A stretch of DNA of 64,000 nt from contig CAUJGJ010000040.1 of assembly GCA_963170055.1 (NCBI GenBank), positions 2,995,301 to 3,059,300 on the forward strand, in the 5' to 3' direction. Below, piece after piece: positions 1 through 11,974 of the stretch. Every line of letters begins with the position of its first letter. The first letter of the stretch is position 1. Below the pieces are notes generated by a model. It was not told the origin of the DNA and made no database searches. It saw only the letters and a program-made list of their open reading frames with translations. The translations under genes and the position numbers were made by a program. The DNA is from Halisarca cf. caerulea. Its lineage: Eukaryota > Porifera > Demospongiae > Chondrillida > Halisarcidae.

Positions 1-1105
1 TTCGAAACAACACCATGCCGAGTAATTTTAAATAAAAATAAAATCAGATTCAATAATTGGAGCTAGCCTGAGTGAGCACCACAATGACAGATTGTGCAGG
101 TGTTGTGTCTGTGGCTGGATATGGCGTATGCTTAGCCAAGAATATGTCGTGGCTATCGTATATTCAGTCAACCAAGTTTTCACCGGTTATTTTTCGGTGC
201 ACAGTAGTAACTTTGGTGACAAATCCAGAACTGCTGTAGTCCAATTCGCTGATCTGTTTCACCTGCTCTGAGCGCCCTATATCCTCTCTTTAAGCTGGTA
301 GTTAAACATGGAGTGGGTGATTGTGGTCACGTTTGTCCTTACATGGCACAAATACGTGTCAATTACCCACTCACACCATCGATGACAAGGCCAACTAACT
401 ATAAGTAAGCTTGCCATCTAATACCAGAAGACTTTCACATGTCACCATTTGTGTTGCCATACGAACAGTAGTCCATGTGGAAAAGAACCATAGTGTCAAC
501 ACAGTGTCGATTAACCACATAGCTCCCACTAAAAGCACAAAAATGTGAACATGGCGTCAATTATTGGTTATACTTATTTCATACCAGATGCAGCTGCAGT
601 GGTTCACTGGTTTCTAAGTTACTACACTACAACATTCCCATGTCAAATGTCTGTTCCATATAGGCATTATGCTATATAGACATCACTGGAGACCCTGATC
701 AAGCCGGGCAGGAGCAGATCTGAAAAAAAATTAGGGGGTGGGGCACAATATATATATATAAACATATATTATATTAGTAGATTTCAACTTTGTAGATTGC
801 GATCCAAAATACATCCTACATGTAGCCTAGAAGGGTTCTCTCTTGAATAAACCTTTTGGGGTGGAAGTATTACAGCGCATGTCTCCCATGCAAGCCCCTA
901 CCCCCCTATATAGTTTTGTTGTATGTAAAGCAGGCTAAGTCACTTCCATACAGGATACCCATGGGGGGGTGGTAGTTACAAAGTACAGAAATGTAAGCAG
1001 ATGCGTGCATAGATGTGTATGAGAAGGTATATGACAAGGGGGTCTGGAGGTATGCTCCCCCCAGGAAAGTTTGTCTCTAGGTAATCTCCTCTATAGCCCA
1101 CCCCC
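1..1105. other. No gene seen; probable CBP intron or flank
   Basis: No open frame with recognisable similarity on either strand. Features are a short (TA)n stretch near 745-760 and simple AT-rich sequence. A 41-codon open stretch on the minus strand near 165-290 matches nothing I know. If the CBP gene continues, this is probably intron sequence. Confidence 0.4.
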
Positions 1106-1370
1106 AACTGGATGGAACCCTGCCTAGGCCATAGGTGTAGTTGCACTGGATGGAACCCTGCCTTGGCCATAGCTGTAGTTGCACTGGATGGAACCCTGCC
1201 TTGGCCATAGATGTAGTTGCACTGGATGGAACCCTGCCTTGGCCATAGCTGTAGTTGCACTGGATGGAACCCTGCCTTGGCCATAGCTGTAGTTGCACTG
1301 GATGGAACCCTGCCTTGGCCATAGCTGTAGTTGCACTGGATAGAACCCTGCCTAGGCCATAGCTGTAGTT
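1106..1370. repeat. 38 bp tandem minisatellite, about 7 copies
   Basis: The unit begins TTGCACTGGATGGAACCCTG and ends with CTTGGCCATAGCTGTAG. Copies start near 1103, 1141, 1179, 1217, 1255, 1293 and 1331 and differ by single bases. Since 38 is not a multiple of 3, all three minus-strand frames stay open across it; these are artefacts of the repeat, not genes. Confidence 0.95.
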
Positions 1371-1406
1371 GGTTGTTACATACAAGGAACTCTAGCTTAT
1401 CTACTG

Positions 1407-1480
1407 TGCAGGTATGTTATGGTAGATTTATGGCATAAAACAAAATGGCGTCGTCTTCGAAGCACTTGAAATACATGGCT
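1407..1480. mobile_element. Family A fragment (one terminus)
   Basis: Starts CAGGTATGTTATGG and continues into GGCATAAAACAAAATGGCGTC, matching the termini of the ~760 bp family A copies at 9.6 and 38.6 kb. No second terminus is visible nearby. Confidence 0.5.
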
Positions 1481-1696
1481 TGTTTTCCATTGATATGCCA
1501 GTATATGTCCTAAGAATAGTTTTTATTGTATCTTCAACATATGTACTTGGTATTAGAGTTAATAATAGGATGAAAAGTGATGTATTGAATCTCTTGAATA
1601 TCGTACCTTCACCTATACTTGGTATTGGGGTCGTCAATAGGATGAAAAACCCTTTGCAAGCTTCATATTCCGAGTTTCTGTCTACAGAAGACAGTT

Positions 1697-1860
1697 GCCC
1701 CCCCCCCCCCCCCCCCCCCCCTCCTAAACAGTTTGTGCAGGAAATACACACCTTCAGGCCCGTAGCCAGGATTTTCCAGAAGGGAGTTATAATTCAGATT
1801 TTGCAATTCCCCTACACACATACTCACACATGCAGACACACACATACACACACATATGGA
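1697..1860. repeat. Poly-C tract and family D terminus with (CA)n
   Basis: A run of more than 20 C at about 1697-1720 is followed at 1757 by GCCCGTAGCCAGGATTTTCC, an internal pyrimidine/purine stretch and a degenerate CACA tract. The same terminus followed by a CA tract occurs at 48158, which defines family D. Open frames here are repeat artefacts. Confidence 0.6.
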
Positions 1861-2993
1861 GAATGAGTCACAAAAATGTTAACACATCTTGCACCTTACG
1901 CTGTATGCGCCCTACTTCCGGGACATCGTCAAAATACCATACGCTGTATGCGCCCTGATCACAATGTAAATATAGATCGTCATTATCTAAAAATCTACTT
2001 GGGCTATGAAAATCCCCAACATGGAAGTTTTAGATAACACTATGATAAACCTTCTTTACATGTATTGGGTCCACAGCTTCATACCTACGAATCCTACTGG
2101 CATTTCTTTACAATTTAATTGCTCAAAGGAGAACGCCTGTTATTCTGTTTAATTGGTAGTTGCTATTCTATGTTTAGTTTTAAACGAGAGCACATATAAC
2201 AAGCTACACGATAGAAATTGTTTTGAGCAGATACAGTAAACCAGCACAAAGAAATGAAGAAAATACTGCACAATTTTTTCTTTACTTCGAAGTCAAACAA
2301 ACGTAAAGTGGACATGTTCCACATGCAAAGGCTAAAATACCCAGATTTTGCAACAATATTGGTTTAAATCCGCCATTTTACATAAGACCAACTCATATTC
2401 GGCTGGCTCGCACTCATATGTCGTACCTCTTTTGTGCTAGTTTTCAGTAAAAATGTAAAGAATACACAGATCAATTGGCTTAATATCCACTTGTAAGTAG
2501 GTGGTCACTGGAAAAAAAACAATATAATTCAAACCAATATTACTTGTACAAGCCCTATATAATATCTGTGTAAAAATGGAAATGGGATGTAACCATGACT
2601 TTCAACTGCATAAAAATACTAAAATTATAATGTACCAATGTTTGCTATACTGTATAGCTCTATGCATACTTGGGTTAAGTGTTCACATCCAAGTGTTCAC
2701 TTGCTATCAGTATTATAACGCTTGCGTATGCCCAGCGCTAATGGTGGATGACTTGGATAAACTCTGTTTGTGGATATACGGCATTGCATGAAAGCCACTA
2801 CATATAACCAACCTATTATTTACAAGCAAAAAGCATAATAGGACAAGAACCATCACTATATGCATATATGCATGTCTATACCTATGCCCATCCAGCCCTA
2901 TGCAGTAAGCAACCCTACTTTGTTCCAATGTTTTTTTGGCGATTGACAAATTTTATCCCTACATCTTTTTATCCTTTATTAAATGGGTATATA

Positions 2994-3442
2994 CAGTAGA
3001 ACCTCGCAATAAGACCACCTCAAAATTAAGACCATTTCATTACAGTCCGGAATTTCTCCTATAGTTTTACATGGAAATTAGTTTCAGAATAAAGACCACA
3101 TTTTTTCTTCTGGATGTCAAAACCTCACAATTAAAACCACTTATTTGTGCATATTGTTGTTTTTTGTGGACATTAGGCTCTGAAATGACGACATCAGTAC
3201 GTAGATCGAAAGAGATGGTATACTTGGGGTCACTTTTTTAACATCCTAATGGAGTAACAATAAAAGAGGTGTGATGGTACAATTTTTCTACAGTTTTATT
3301 GCCTTATGTGCATCTTGTGTCTACGGAATGACTTGTGGATGTGCCATGCTATTCTGGGCAGTACTTTCAGAAATAAGACCACCTCAAAATTAAGACCACT
3401 TACAACGGTCCCAAGGGTGGTCGTATTTGTGAGGTTCTACTG
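2994..3442. mobile_element. TA-flanked pogo/Tc1-type MITE, 449 bp
   Basis: Inverted termini CAGTAGAACCTCGCAATAAG and GGTCGTATTTGTGAGGTTCTACTG are flanked by TA on both sides (2992-2993, 3443-3444). The internal motif AAGACCACCTCAAAATTAAG occurs twice. Terminus style and TA duplication fit nonautonomous pogo/Tigger-like elements of the Tc1/mariner superfamily. No transposase is inside. Confidence 0.85.
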
Positions 3443-3766
3443 TATATTTAGTACATATATCGGACAAGCGTTACACAAGCGTAACAATATAGGGGTAAAA
3501 TAGGTAGGTAGGTAGGGCTAAAAAATAATAATTATAGAGATTAATTGTTACTTGGAGTCCATGCAGGATAGATGCAAGAGTTTCAAGATGCAAGATCCAC
3601 GCTGTGGAACTTCTTCATAAGGGACATTTTGGGGGCTGAAAATCAGTTTGTTATAAAGAGGTCTTCACTATTCACAGTCATCGTATTTGCATACAAATTT
3701 ACTCAGACCCACAAAAGCAGTCTGTTATTTACAGAGACACATCTTCTATTAGGTGAGCTTACCGTA

Positions 3767-4337
3767 CCGTATAGCTGGAAAGGTTGGCGGGTAATTTACT
3801 CTGGCGGATTGACAGTTTTCGCATCCACCACCAAATTGTAACCAGCCAAATATTATGTTCATATCAAACATTTCACTGAAGATAGTTCAAACCATACAGA
3901 ATATCAGATTCTATGAATAAACAAGGAGCAACCTGCTGATATTTGGCAGGGGAACGTGCCAAATACAGTCTGTCAATCAGTCACTCTCTCAATAACAGCA
4001 ATAGTGTATGGGTAGTGCGGATTGCCTTCTTTCTTTTGCAAAACAATTGCTGAACGTCCGATACTCGAAAAATGGTGTGCCCACATATGCTACTGTCCAC
4101 AGAGAACTCAATTGCCGTTCCTTACATTATTTCGCACGTTCTTTTCAATCTTCCCAAAGGCCACAGAACATCCATGCTGCTACAGCCATCTTCTCCTATT
4201 CAGACATGTGATTATTCATAGATCATGAATGTAATTATAGTGTCCTGAGAAGGTAATTGCCAAAATTAAAACTGCCAATGTTTGGTTTGGGCACAATTCA
4301 CCAAATTTCCTTCCCGCCAACCTTTCCAGCTATACGG
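3767..4337. mobile_element. TA-flanked MITE with CCGTATAGC termini, 571 bp
   Basis: CCGTATAGCTGGAAAGGTTG at the left is repeated inverted at the right (ccaacctttccagctatacgg), about 24 bp, with TA on each side. No protein is encoded. It lies 46 bp beyond the last CBP exon, in the following intron. The CCGTATAGC ends recall ISL2EU-like elements of other invertebrates, but that is only an impression. Confidence 0.8.
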
Positions 4338-4382
4338 TATGAGGTTCCACTGTAACTGTGCAGTTCACACGTGAACACTTAC

Positions 4383-4443
4383 TTCTGCGAATCTCTGCCT
4401 GTAATTGCTTGTATTTGTCAGCCAGCTTGGAAAAGTACTCCTC
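4383..4443 (-). CDS. CREBBP/EP300: CBP/p300 exon 7, KIX helix 3
   Basis: Acceptor tgtttattgtacag|GAG, donor CAGAA|gtaagt, phase 0 to 1, 61 bp. Encodes EEYFSKLADKYKQLQAEIRR, matching EYYHLLAEKIYKIQKELEEKRR of KIX helix 3. The next exon must start with two bases completing a codon; I could not find it in the lower 4.3 kb. Confidence 0.92.
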
Positions 4444-4499
4444 CTGTACAATAAACAGTGATGCATCACATAGTGCACGTGCGCACATGCATGCATGTG

Positions 4500-4570
<71 letters not shown>

Positions 4571-7500
4571 CTATACATACTCACCTTGCTTCTACAAGTG
4601 TTGAAGAAGTCCTCCTCAATTCTCTTGAAATACGCCCCAACTTTCATGTACTGAGGGTTTTTATATGCTGACTTGTAGTCCTGCACTGGATAGATGCCTT
4701 GCAGCCTGTGAAACGCAGTCAATGCATACAGTCAGTGACACATTACCTAAAAACACAAACAAAAGTCCACTCTACCTGAGTCTTCGGACAGAACATTCAT
4801 GTGTAGGTGAATGTATGGACAAATATACATGCGTAGATATGTACATACAAATGAAACTGTTAAACGTAGAGGTCGCGTATAAAAAGGGGGGTGGCTACAC
4901 GTTTACGGAGAATACGGAACAAGATGGCCGACTAATGTATTTACTCGCGAAGAAATTGAACATGTTTCTTGGCGTTTATTCTGTACTAAACGATACAGAC
5001 CTATACACAAATATACAAACAAGCAATACTAACACAACGCAAGAGAAATTATACAAATTCAGAGCTTTGGAAGGCGAATCCTGAAGAGATAAGTCAAGAA
5101 AGGAAGAAGTGCAGTTTTCTAGGCTCCTTTCGATTAACGAAGCCTTTCCGAGCTTGAAAGAACAACACGAAGTGTTACGAACGTTTACTGACAACATTCT
5201 AAAAAGGAAATTGCTGGTTCTGAACTTCTTCCACTGTTCTTTGTGGTGCGGGAGCACTTTCGGTTTCTGGGTTCTGCCATCGTAAATATCTCCAGGCATG
5301 CTCTGTTTGCTCGTTAAACTGCCTTGAGTACTTTCGTTCTTTAAGCATAACTGTCACTGTGTGGCCATTGGCCAAGGAGTAGCCTTTCACAGGACATCCT
5401 TTGCCGATTTTGTCATTTCTGTGCGATTTTGGTAAATTCAGGTACGGAAGTGTTCTATACCACTTGTGTGCTTAGTTAAAGTGTAAAACGTATTGAATGG
5501 TTTAGTTTTAGGTGTGTTAAAACCACGAAGAATCTCCTTTGAGGAGAACTTCTCTTTGGTCGTTTGAATTGCGCGCTCGATTAACTTTTAGGAGTGGTAC
5601 CACCCCCCCTTTTATACTCAGTTGAATCTTGGCGATTCGCTCGCGAGTTTGCCATTCCGTGCACGTTCGATATGCGTTTATATAAGCGACCTATACGTCA
5701 CATCATACAGTGTGCTGTACATATGTATGTGTACACAGCCTCATTCCACATGTGAAGAGAACAAGAAAAAGAGTCTGAATACAAGAGGTAAAAGTAAGTA
5801 CACATGTATGTACACACACACACATGGAATGAGCACAAGAATTCTCACATTCTCTTGATGAAATGTTCCCTCGAATTCATCTGTACGGAATTCTGCCATG
5901 CATCCCCTCTGCCTGGAACTTCGCCTTCTACAGAGGACACATCACATGTCACACAGGATATATGTACATACATACATACAAAATAATGTATGTACATGCA
6001 TACATATGCACCGTAATGGTACTTTCCATGGGAATTCTAATGCTTTCGGTCAGTCAGTCAGTTGTTAGGTCAACGGTTGGTCAGTAGTCGATCGTCAGCA
6101 GTCACACACGTTATATTGAAATATGTGGGTAAAGTTGTGCAAGTCTTGTTTTAGTAGTGTAGTGAAATGGGATTCTAGTGAGTACCAGTGGTTTCTTAAG
6201 ATATCGATTATCATAGGCGCATGGCAGGGAATGGGGATTATATGGAATGGGGAGGTGACAATGTTCGGGAATCTCAAAAATTTGTCCATTTTCTGCCTAA
6301 GTCACGTTTGTTCATCTGTAAACGTGGCAATATGTCAAAACAAAGCGCTCAGTAGAAATACGTACATTTTCGCAAACCAAAACATAAAAACACTATTTTT
6401 TTCCTTGAAAAATGCAATAAATTTAAGTCCTGTACGTAAGCAGGTGTAACATGTGCACATGTGAGGTGTAAACAAAATGACGCCCCAAACGTCGACTGAA
6501 ATCACCCTCCTTTTTTCTTCCGTTCTAGTACGTTACGAGTCCTGGTAGAGTTGTATTTGTTGTGTTTGTAAAGCTAGAAAAACAATAGTTGATTCGGACC
6601 TATAAAAAAAGTTTCAGTAGAAAAGGTGGTCATGTAAATGCTCGATTAAGGGAGTCATACAGAATTAGAAGTCTCCTAACCAAAATATCTAAATTTTCAC
6701 CGTTAGAAATTTTTCGTAATCCTCTTCGCTTGCAAGATGTGCACAAAAATGTTGCTTTTGTCCAAAACTTGACAACAAAACCATGCACATGTCGGGAATG
6801 GAGGACCTGATCAAAATTCTCTAACAGTGAGAATTTACCCTTGTCATTGGTGAACCCCATTCCTAAACAAGGCTTCACTACACACCCGTTTACATTTACC
6901 GCCTTTCCGAAAGAAATTCAACCTTTATTTATCCGTCTATTCCGTTGAAAATACCACAAATTCACTTGGAATATTATTGTAGATTCGGAGGAACACATGA
7001 CTTGCATGCGCAATCTATGTATTCGGTGTTAGAATTGAATTAAATTCCACATAAACCACAAAACACCCCTCAAATACCGCGAAGTGCACATGTCATACCT
7101 GCGTAGAAGTAAGCTTCGTAAATGCGAGATTTGTAAAACAAGCGATTCGAGTTAAAAAAACGCATGGGCCACCTACGGCCCTGGAAACTCGAATCGTTTG
7201 GAAATCGTCGTTAGTGACTAAAATAATACTTCGAAGAACTCTTCTGGTCGAAAAGACTCTTCGCTGATAAAATCAGGAGCAAATGAATGAATTTTACCAA
7301 ACTATAGCCGAAAGACTACGTACCGACTTCATGTCCGCCATGTTGTTGACATATATATATTATTATATATCTAAATATCGTTCCGGACGTTCCGGACACT
7401 TCCGGTGAAAGTAAAAACAATATAGGGCCACCTTCCGGAGGCCCAAAAAGTCACAGTACACGTGAATGTTGTACTTGTGAACAAACATTAAGCTTATTCT

Positions 7501-10500
7501 AAAGAATTATCCGCCTGTTGACACCACAGTAAAACGTGCAGCACATTTTGGGAAGATTATAAGAAGGTACACAAAAGCAACAAACTGAAGGGCTTTCAAA
7601 ACAAAAACGAATGAGGTTTAAATCACCGATTCGCTTTACAAATCCATCATAAATCGACCAGAATTGAAGTTATATGAACAAATTTCCTTCGCTGAGAGAA
7701 TTATCATCATCCAGTAGAAGTAAGAATGGCATCCGATCTAATGTTGGAGGATTTTCAGAAAGACCTCCATATGGCGCAAGAACCATAAGCAAGTACACGC
7801 ATGACGTAATTGCTCATAATTACTGATGTCACCATTAAATGGCCGCTTTGAGGCCCGCTTGTAAAAACTGTGTGATCTAGATGTGTATAGATGGTACTTA
7901 TATCATTAAAAAAGAAGATATCGAACGTTTCAAAGTAGTAAGTACTAGCGTGAGCGGAGAAGATATAACCAGGTACGCTGATTATACACTGCACTCCAAA
8001 AGAAAGTGACCACCACGAAAATGGCGGCCAATATCAGCGAACAAGAGGAGTCACAGAAACGACACATTAACCAGTAGGAAGTCATAAATATCTTAAACAT
8101 ATCTTATTGCTACCAAAAAGTCTTTTATGCTTCTTTTTGTCAGTTTAGGCGCTTCATACTCCTTCCAATTTTGCAGTGTTTGTATACCTATGGCACTTGT
8201 TTTGTGAAGAATAGGAGTTAATAAAAGCAAGCACCAACTTTCTTATCGTATTTAAACTGTTGCTCTATCCAGGGAGAAAGGGAAGAATACATTCTAGACT
8301 TACGATTGAATTGTTTTTGCATTTTATCAGCTATTGCATGGTAAATGAATTTTAGCGCTTTGGCATAGTAGTGTTATCTGGCTTTTTCTCTACTTTGTCT
8401 TGGTCTTCCATGTGATTTTACCTAGATTTCGCCTAAAATGTTCCCTTTGCTATCCTTTAGGTTATATTTACTCGAATTGGTTTAAATAACAAAGTAGTAG
8501 CTTGAGTCCTAAGAATGCAGAGGATATCTGACATGTACTATTCTGCGGAAAGATCGTTCGCAGACAAGTCTAAGACGTTGTGTTTGCAAAGTTTTACTAG
8601 ATTTGTAAACCTTGATATCTCTTTCCCCTTTGTGAAGATTGGATATCTTGAGAAAAGTGAAAAAGAATCGATATTATCGACGAACAGCGCAAGTCATACA
8701 TCTGGAAGAAATCATCACTTTTGGATCCATAATTTATTTTAACAAATTTATGTTACAATCCAATGGTTGCAAAGGTTGGATACATTGTTTCGCTGATAGC
8801 TTCTTATTTTGCCGATTTAGAGGTACATTTTTCCTTTCGTACCTAACTGCCATTTTCTCCAATTACATAAGTGGTTACTTTCTTTTGGAGGACAGTGTAT
8901 AACCATTTTAAAGCCTAATTTTCATATTTTTATAGTCAATAAACTACATTTTTCCTTATAATTATGTCATTTCGAGTTATCAAGTTTCTGCTCATAAATA
9001 GCTTATCAAGTAAACTGCACTCTTTTATCTGATACCAATTTTGTGGCCCTCAGAGACCATCTACACGTCAAGACTTTGCCATTTCCTGCAAAAAGTGCAC
9101 CTTTTTTCAAGCTTATTTTCCTTCTTGAAACATAAAGTCTATGCTTGAATTGTACACCAATATTTTGATAATAATAATAAAATCCACAGTGATTTTAAAA
9201 ACTATAAGTAAGAAAATGTGCTGTCTTAAGCTAAAAAAGTGCTAATATTTTAGCCACTTCGAAGCAGCAGCCAGTTTTTCCTCATTTCCGTGACACACCA
9301 TAATGAGCCTGTGCTGGTGTATTCTAATTATACAAAGCAATGAATACTTTATCTGAAAGTTTCGCACAAATTCTTGAAGTGTAACCCTCCTGGCTAGTAT
9401 CACAATAACCAAATTAGGGCAATCTTTCTTAATTTTTTTCCAACTAAACCTTTACACTACAGGGCTGTAGCTGGTATCAAAATGTAGGTCAGGGTCTGTG
9501 CAATTCAGCGAAAGAGGAAAATCCTGTCATTAAAGCTAACCCACATCGCTAACAGGATTCTACTAACATCTATACTGAGTTTGTGAAATTCCGGCGTGAA
9601 TTCGCGCATAACCTTGGATAATTTCTTATAATTCGCAGGTGTGTTATGGCACTTTTCGCCATAAAACAAAATGGCACCGCTTTCTAATGGCAGTATAAAA
9701 TGCCTTGTTTTCTCTTCCTGAAAGTGGAAAGACTGAAGAAAACATCTAGATAGTATTTCGAACATTCCTATTTTGTGCATATGTAATTTAAAGAAAGAAA
9801 AACATATTGTACGTGCTGTACATGGTCGATTTTTAACCATACTAAAATATGCAAAAAACGCAAAAGGCGCGGGTCTACACATCTGAATTTAAACGCGCAA
9901 GTGAATTCAGAAGACAGATCATGTCCAAATCTTACTTTTCTGATTTGGGGAAAACGCTGCTCCATTCCACGGCTGTTATGTCCAAGGATTTCTGATCACG
10001 AAGAACGGCTATGGCAACAAATGGCTGCGCATAAACTGAACAGATGGATCGACAATCTTCCCCAAATCAGAATTTTAAGTTCAGCCCTTCAGCGATAATC
10101 TGACAAAGTTTTAAGTGTCTACGTAGAGATCTAGACCCGCGCCTTTTTCGCCATATAATCCTAGTGGACTGGAGTGCTTCTTTAGGCATTTGTCACATGA
10201 TATCACATGTCCACGAAGGCAAACTCTTCAAATACTCGCGCGTATTAGCCTATAATGACGTATAATAGTCGTGTTTAAGCTGTGGTCACATGGCCAGACC
10301 GTGATAAACTGTCGGAGGCGTAATAATCTAATCGCATAGCTTGTTAAACCACAAAACGCCCCCTTTTAGCCTCGATTCTGCCATAACATACCTGCGTTAT
10401 AACAAGATGGTGTATGCCCAGAAACAATACACCAATAAAGAAATGCTTTCTTCCTTTTGTGAAGTTGCAACATCGGACAAAATGGACACTAAAGCCCAGG

Positions 10501-11943
10501 AAACTTTCTAGGAGGTGATTTTGCCTATTTGGAAGGCTACCAATCACTTGATAATGTGTATCATCCAACATATTTTGCATGGTCATAGATTTTTGATCAT
10601 AACTCACTGTTGCTTTATTCAATTTGAAAGATTCTTCTTTTGCTGTTTTGATTAAATGTTTAGCTTTGCACTGATACCCTATCTGGGTACATACGTTTTG
10701 TAATTAGACTGAAAAAAATTCGCGAGTAAAAGGTGTGACTTTTCGGGATGCCATTTTTTAATTTACGGCTTATTATGCATTTTTGCCATGATAACACAAT
10801 TTTTTGAAAAATGATTAAGAATCTACATTCTTTCAGCTGTAGTTTGGTACCTAGCACAGACCAACACTATCCTCATCAATTTAGAGAGTAAAACCCTCAC
10901 CTCACTGCTAGCAATCTGTAAGGAATGGTGCGGCTAGGATGGCTAACTTACACGTTTCGTTCTCAGACGCCTTCATTGATAGTCACGGGCTTCAGCTAAC
11001 TGAAATAAGAATGACTCATTTTCCCCCAACAAAGGTTAATAACCATATTCCCATTAAAAGTATCAAAAAGGAAGTAGCCTAAAGGCTTCAACGAAGTAAA
11101 ACTAGACTTGCAACCTTGCGTAATCAAGCCTAACCACGTGGTCGTGACGTAAGAGGTCATTCAACGGTCGGTCAGGTCATCGTCACCCGGTCAGTCGATC
11201 AAAATTGTCAAAATTTCTATGGAAAGTACCATATGTATACTGGATACGTACGAGAACAGTTGAACTTCCCAAAATACATATGACCTACTTATCATTCTAG
11301 CTCATTCAACCCCTACTCACCATTCACGGAGCTTGGTTTGATGACTTTTTTGACAGGGATGCATATGGAGCAGTCGGGACTCTTACACTGCTTCCAGTGC
11401 ATGATGATCTGCCTTGAGGACACACAGTGGTTGTCTAAGGGGAGACAAACACACGATAATATGTACAGGATCATGCATATGCACCCATGTAGGACAGGAC
11501 AACACGTGATTGTAAGTACATGCATACTACGTAGGTACGTACGTACTACATAGGTACGTACACACATACGTACATACTTTTCACGTGAAAACTGGACGAT
11601 GTACGGCAGTCAAACTGTGTACCTACGGTGACCGACCGGGCTTTGACCGCTGTATGTACGAGTTTTCTTTGTACCTAAGCAGCTAAAAATAGTAACAAAC
11701 ACTAAAGTGGGCAAAAGGCAATGTACAAATTAAGCAGCAAAATGAGCTTGATAACAGTGTTAAAAGCATGCATATGTTTCAAAACCCGCTTCTGTCTTCT
11801 TTCTGCCTGCTACTCCCCTCCTTCATGTTGTTCTACCTAAATGTCATGACTCAAGATTTTGGCACAGCCTATTCTTTTAGGGGCTGCCGCGGGCAGCCCC
11901 TATATTATTTTCATTTGGACTTCCGGTGTGTAACGCTCGTCCG

Positions 11944-11974
<31 letters not shown>

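Larger units (their letters stand above)
6015..11233. mobile_element. Candidate long family C element with nested insertions
   Basis: ATGGTACTTTCCATGGGAAT at 6015 and its near inverse ending at 11233 (ctatggaaagtaccatat) are family C-type termini, each followed internally by GGTCAGTC-rich sequence. In between lie a CAGGT-ended element (6441-7101), a divergent B copy (7131-7450) and a family A copy (9636-10394). CBP exon 5 (5849-5927) lies outside. No transposase frame was seen. It could also be two solo ends. Confidence 0.3.

Noticed and set aside
976..1385. Open frames repeating PVQLQLWPRQGSIQCNY-like peptides in three frames
   Set aside because: They are the 38 bp minisatellite read in successive frames; the unit length is not a multiple of 3 and there is no gene context.
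4776..4857. Alternative KIX helix-1 exon ending CTCAG|gtagag
   Set aside because: It gives a poor match to KIX. The exon at 5849-5927 has W, RxH and exact phases, so it replaces this candidate.
8020..8075. ATGGCGGCCAAT start context suggesting a first exon on the plus strand
   Set aside because: Only 18 codons before a stop and no downstream exon on that strand; insufficient support.
9505..9965. Minus-strand ORFs with CRPAPFAFFAYFSMVKNRP, repeated on the plus strand at 39125
   Set aside because: Both lie at the same place in the two inverted family A copies; no start, domain or conservation beyond the repeat itself.
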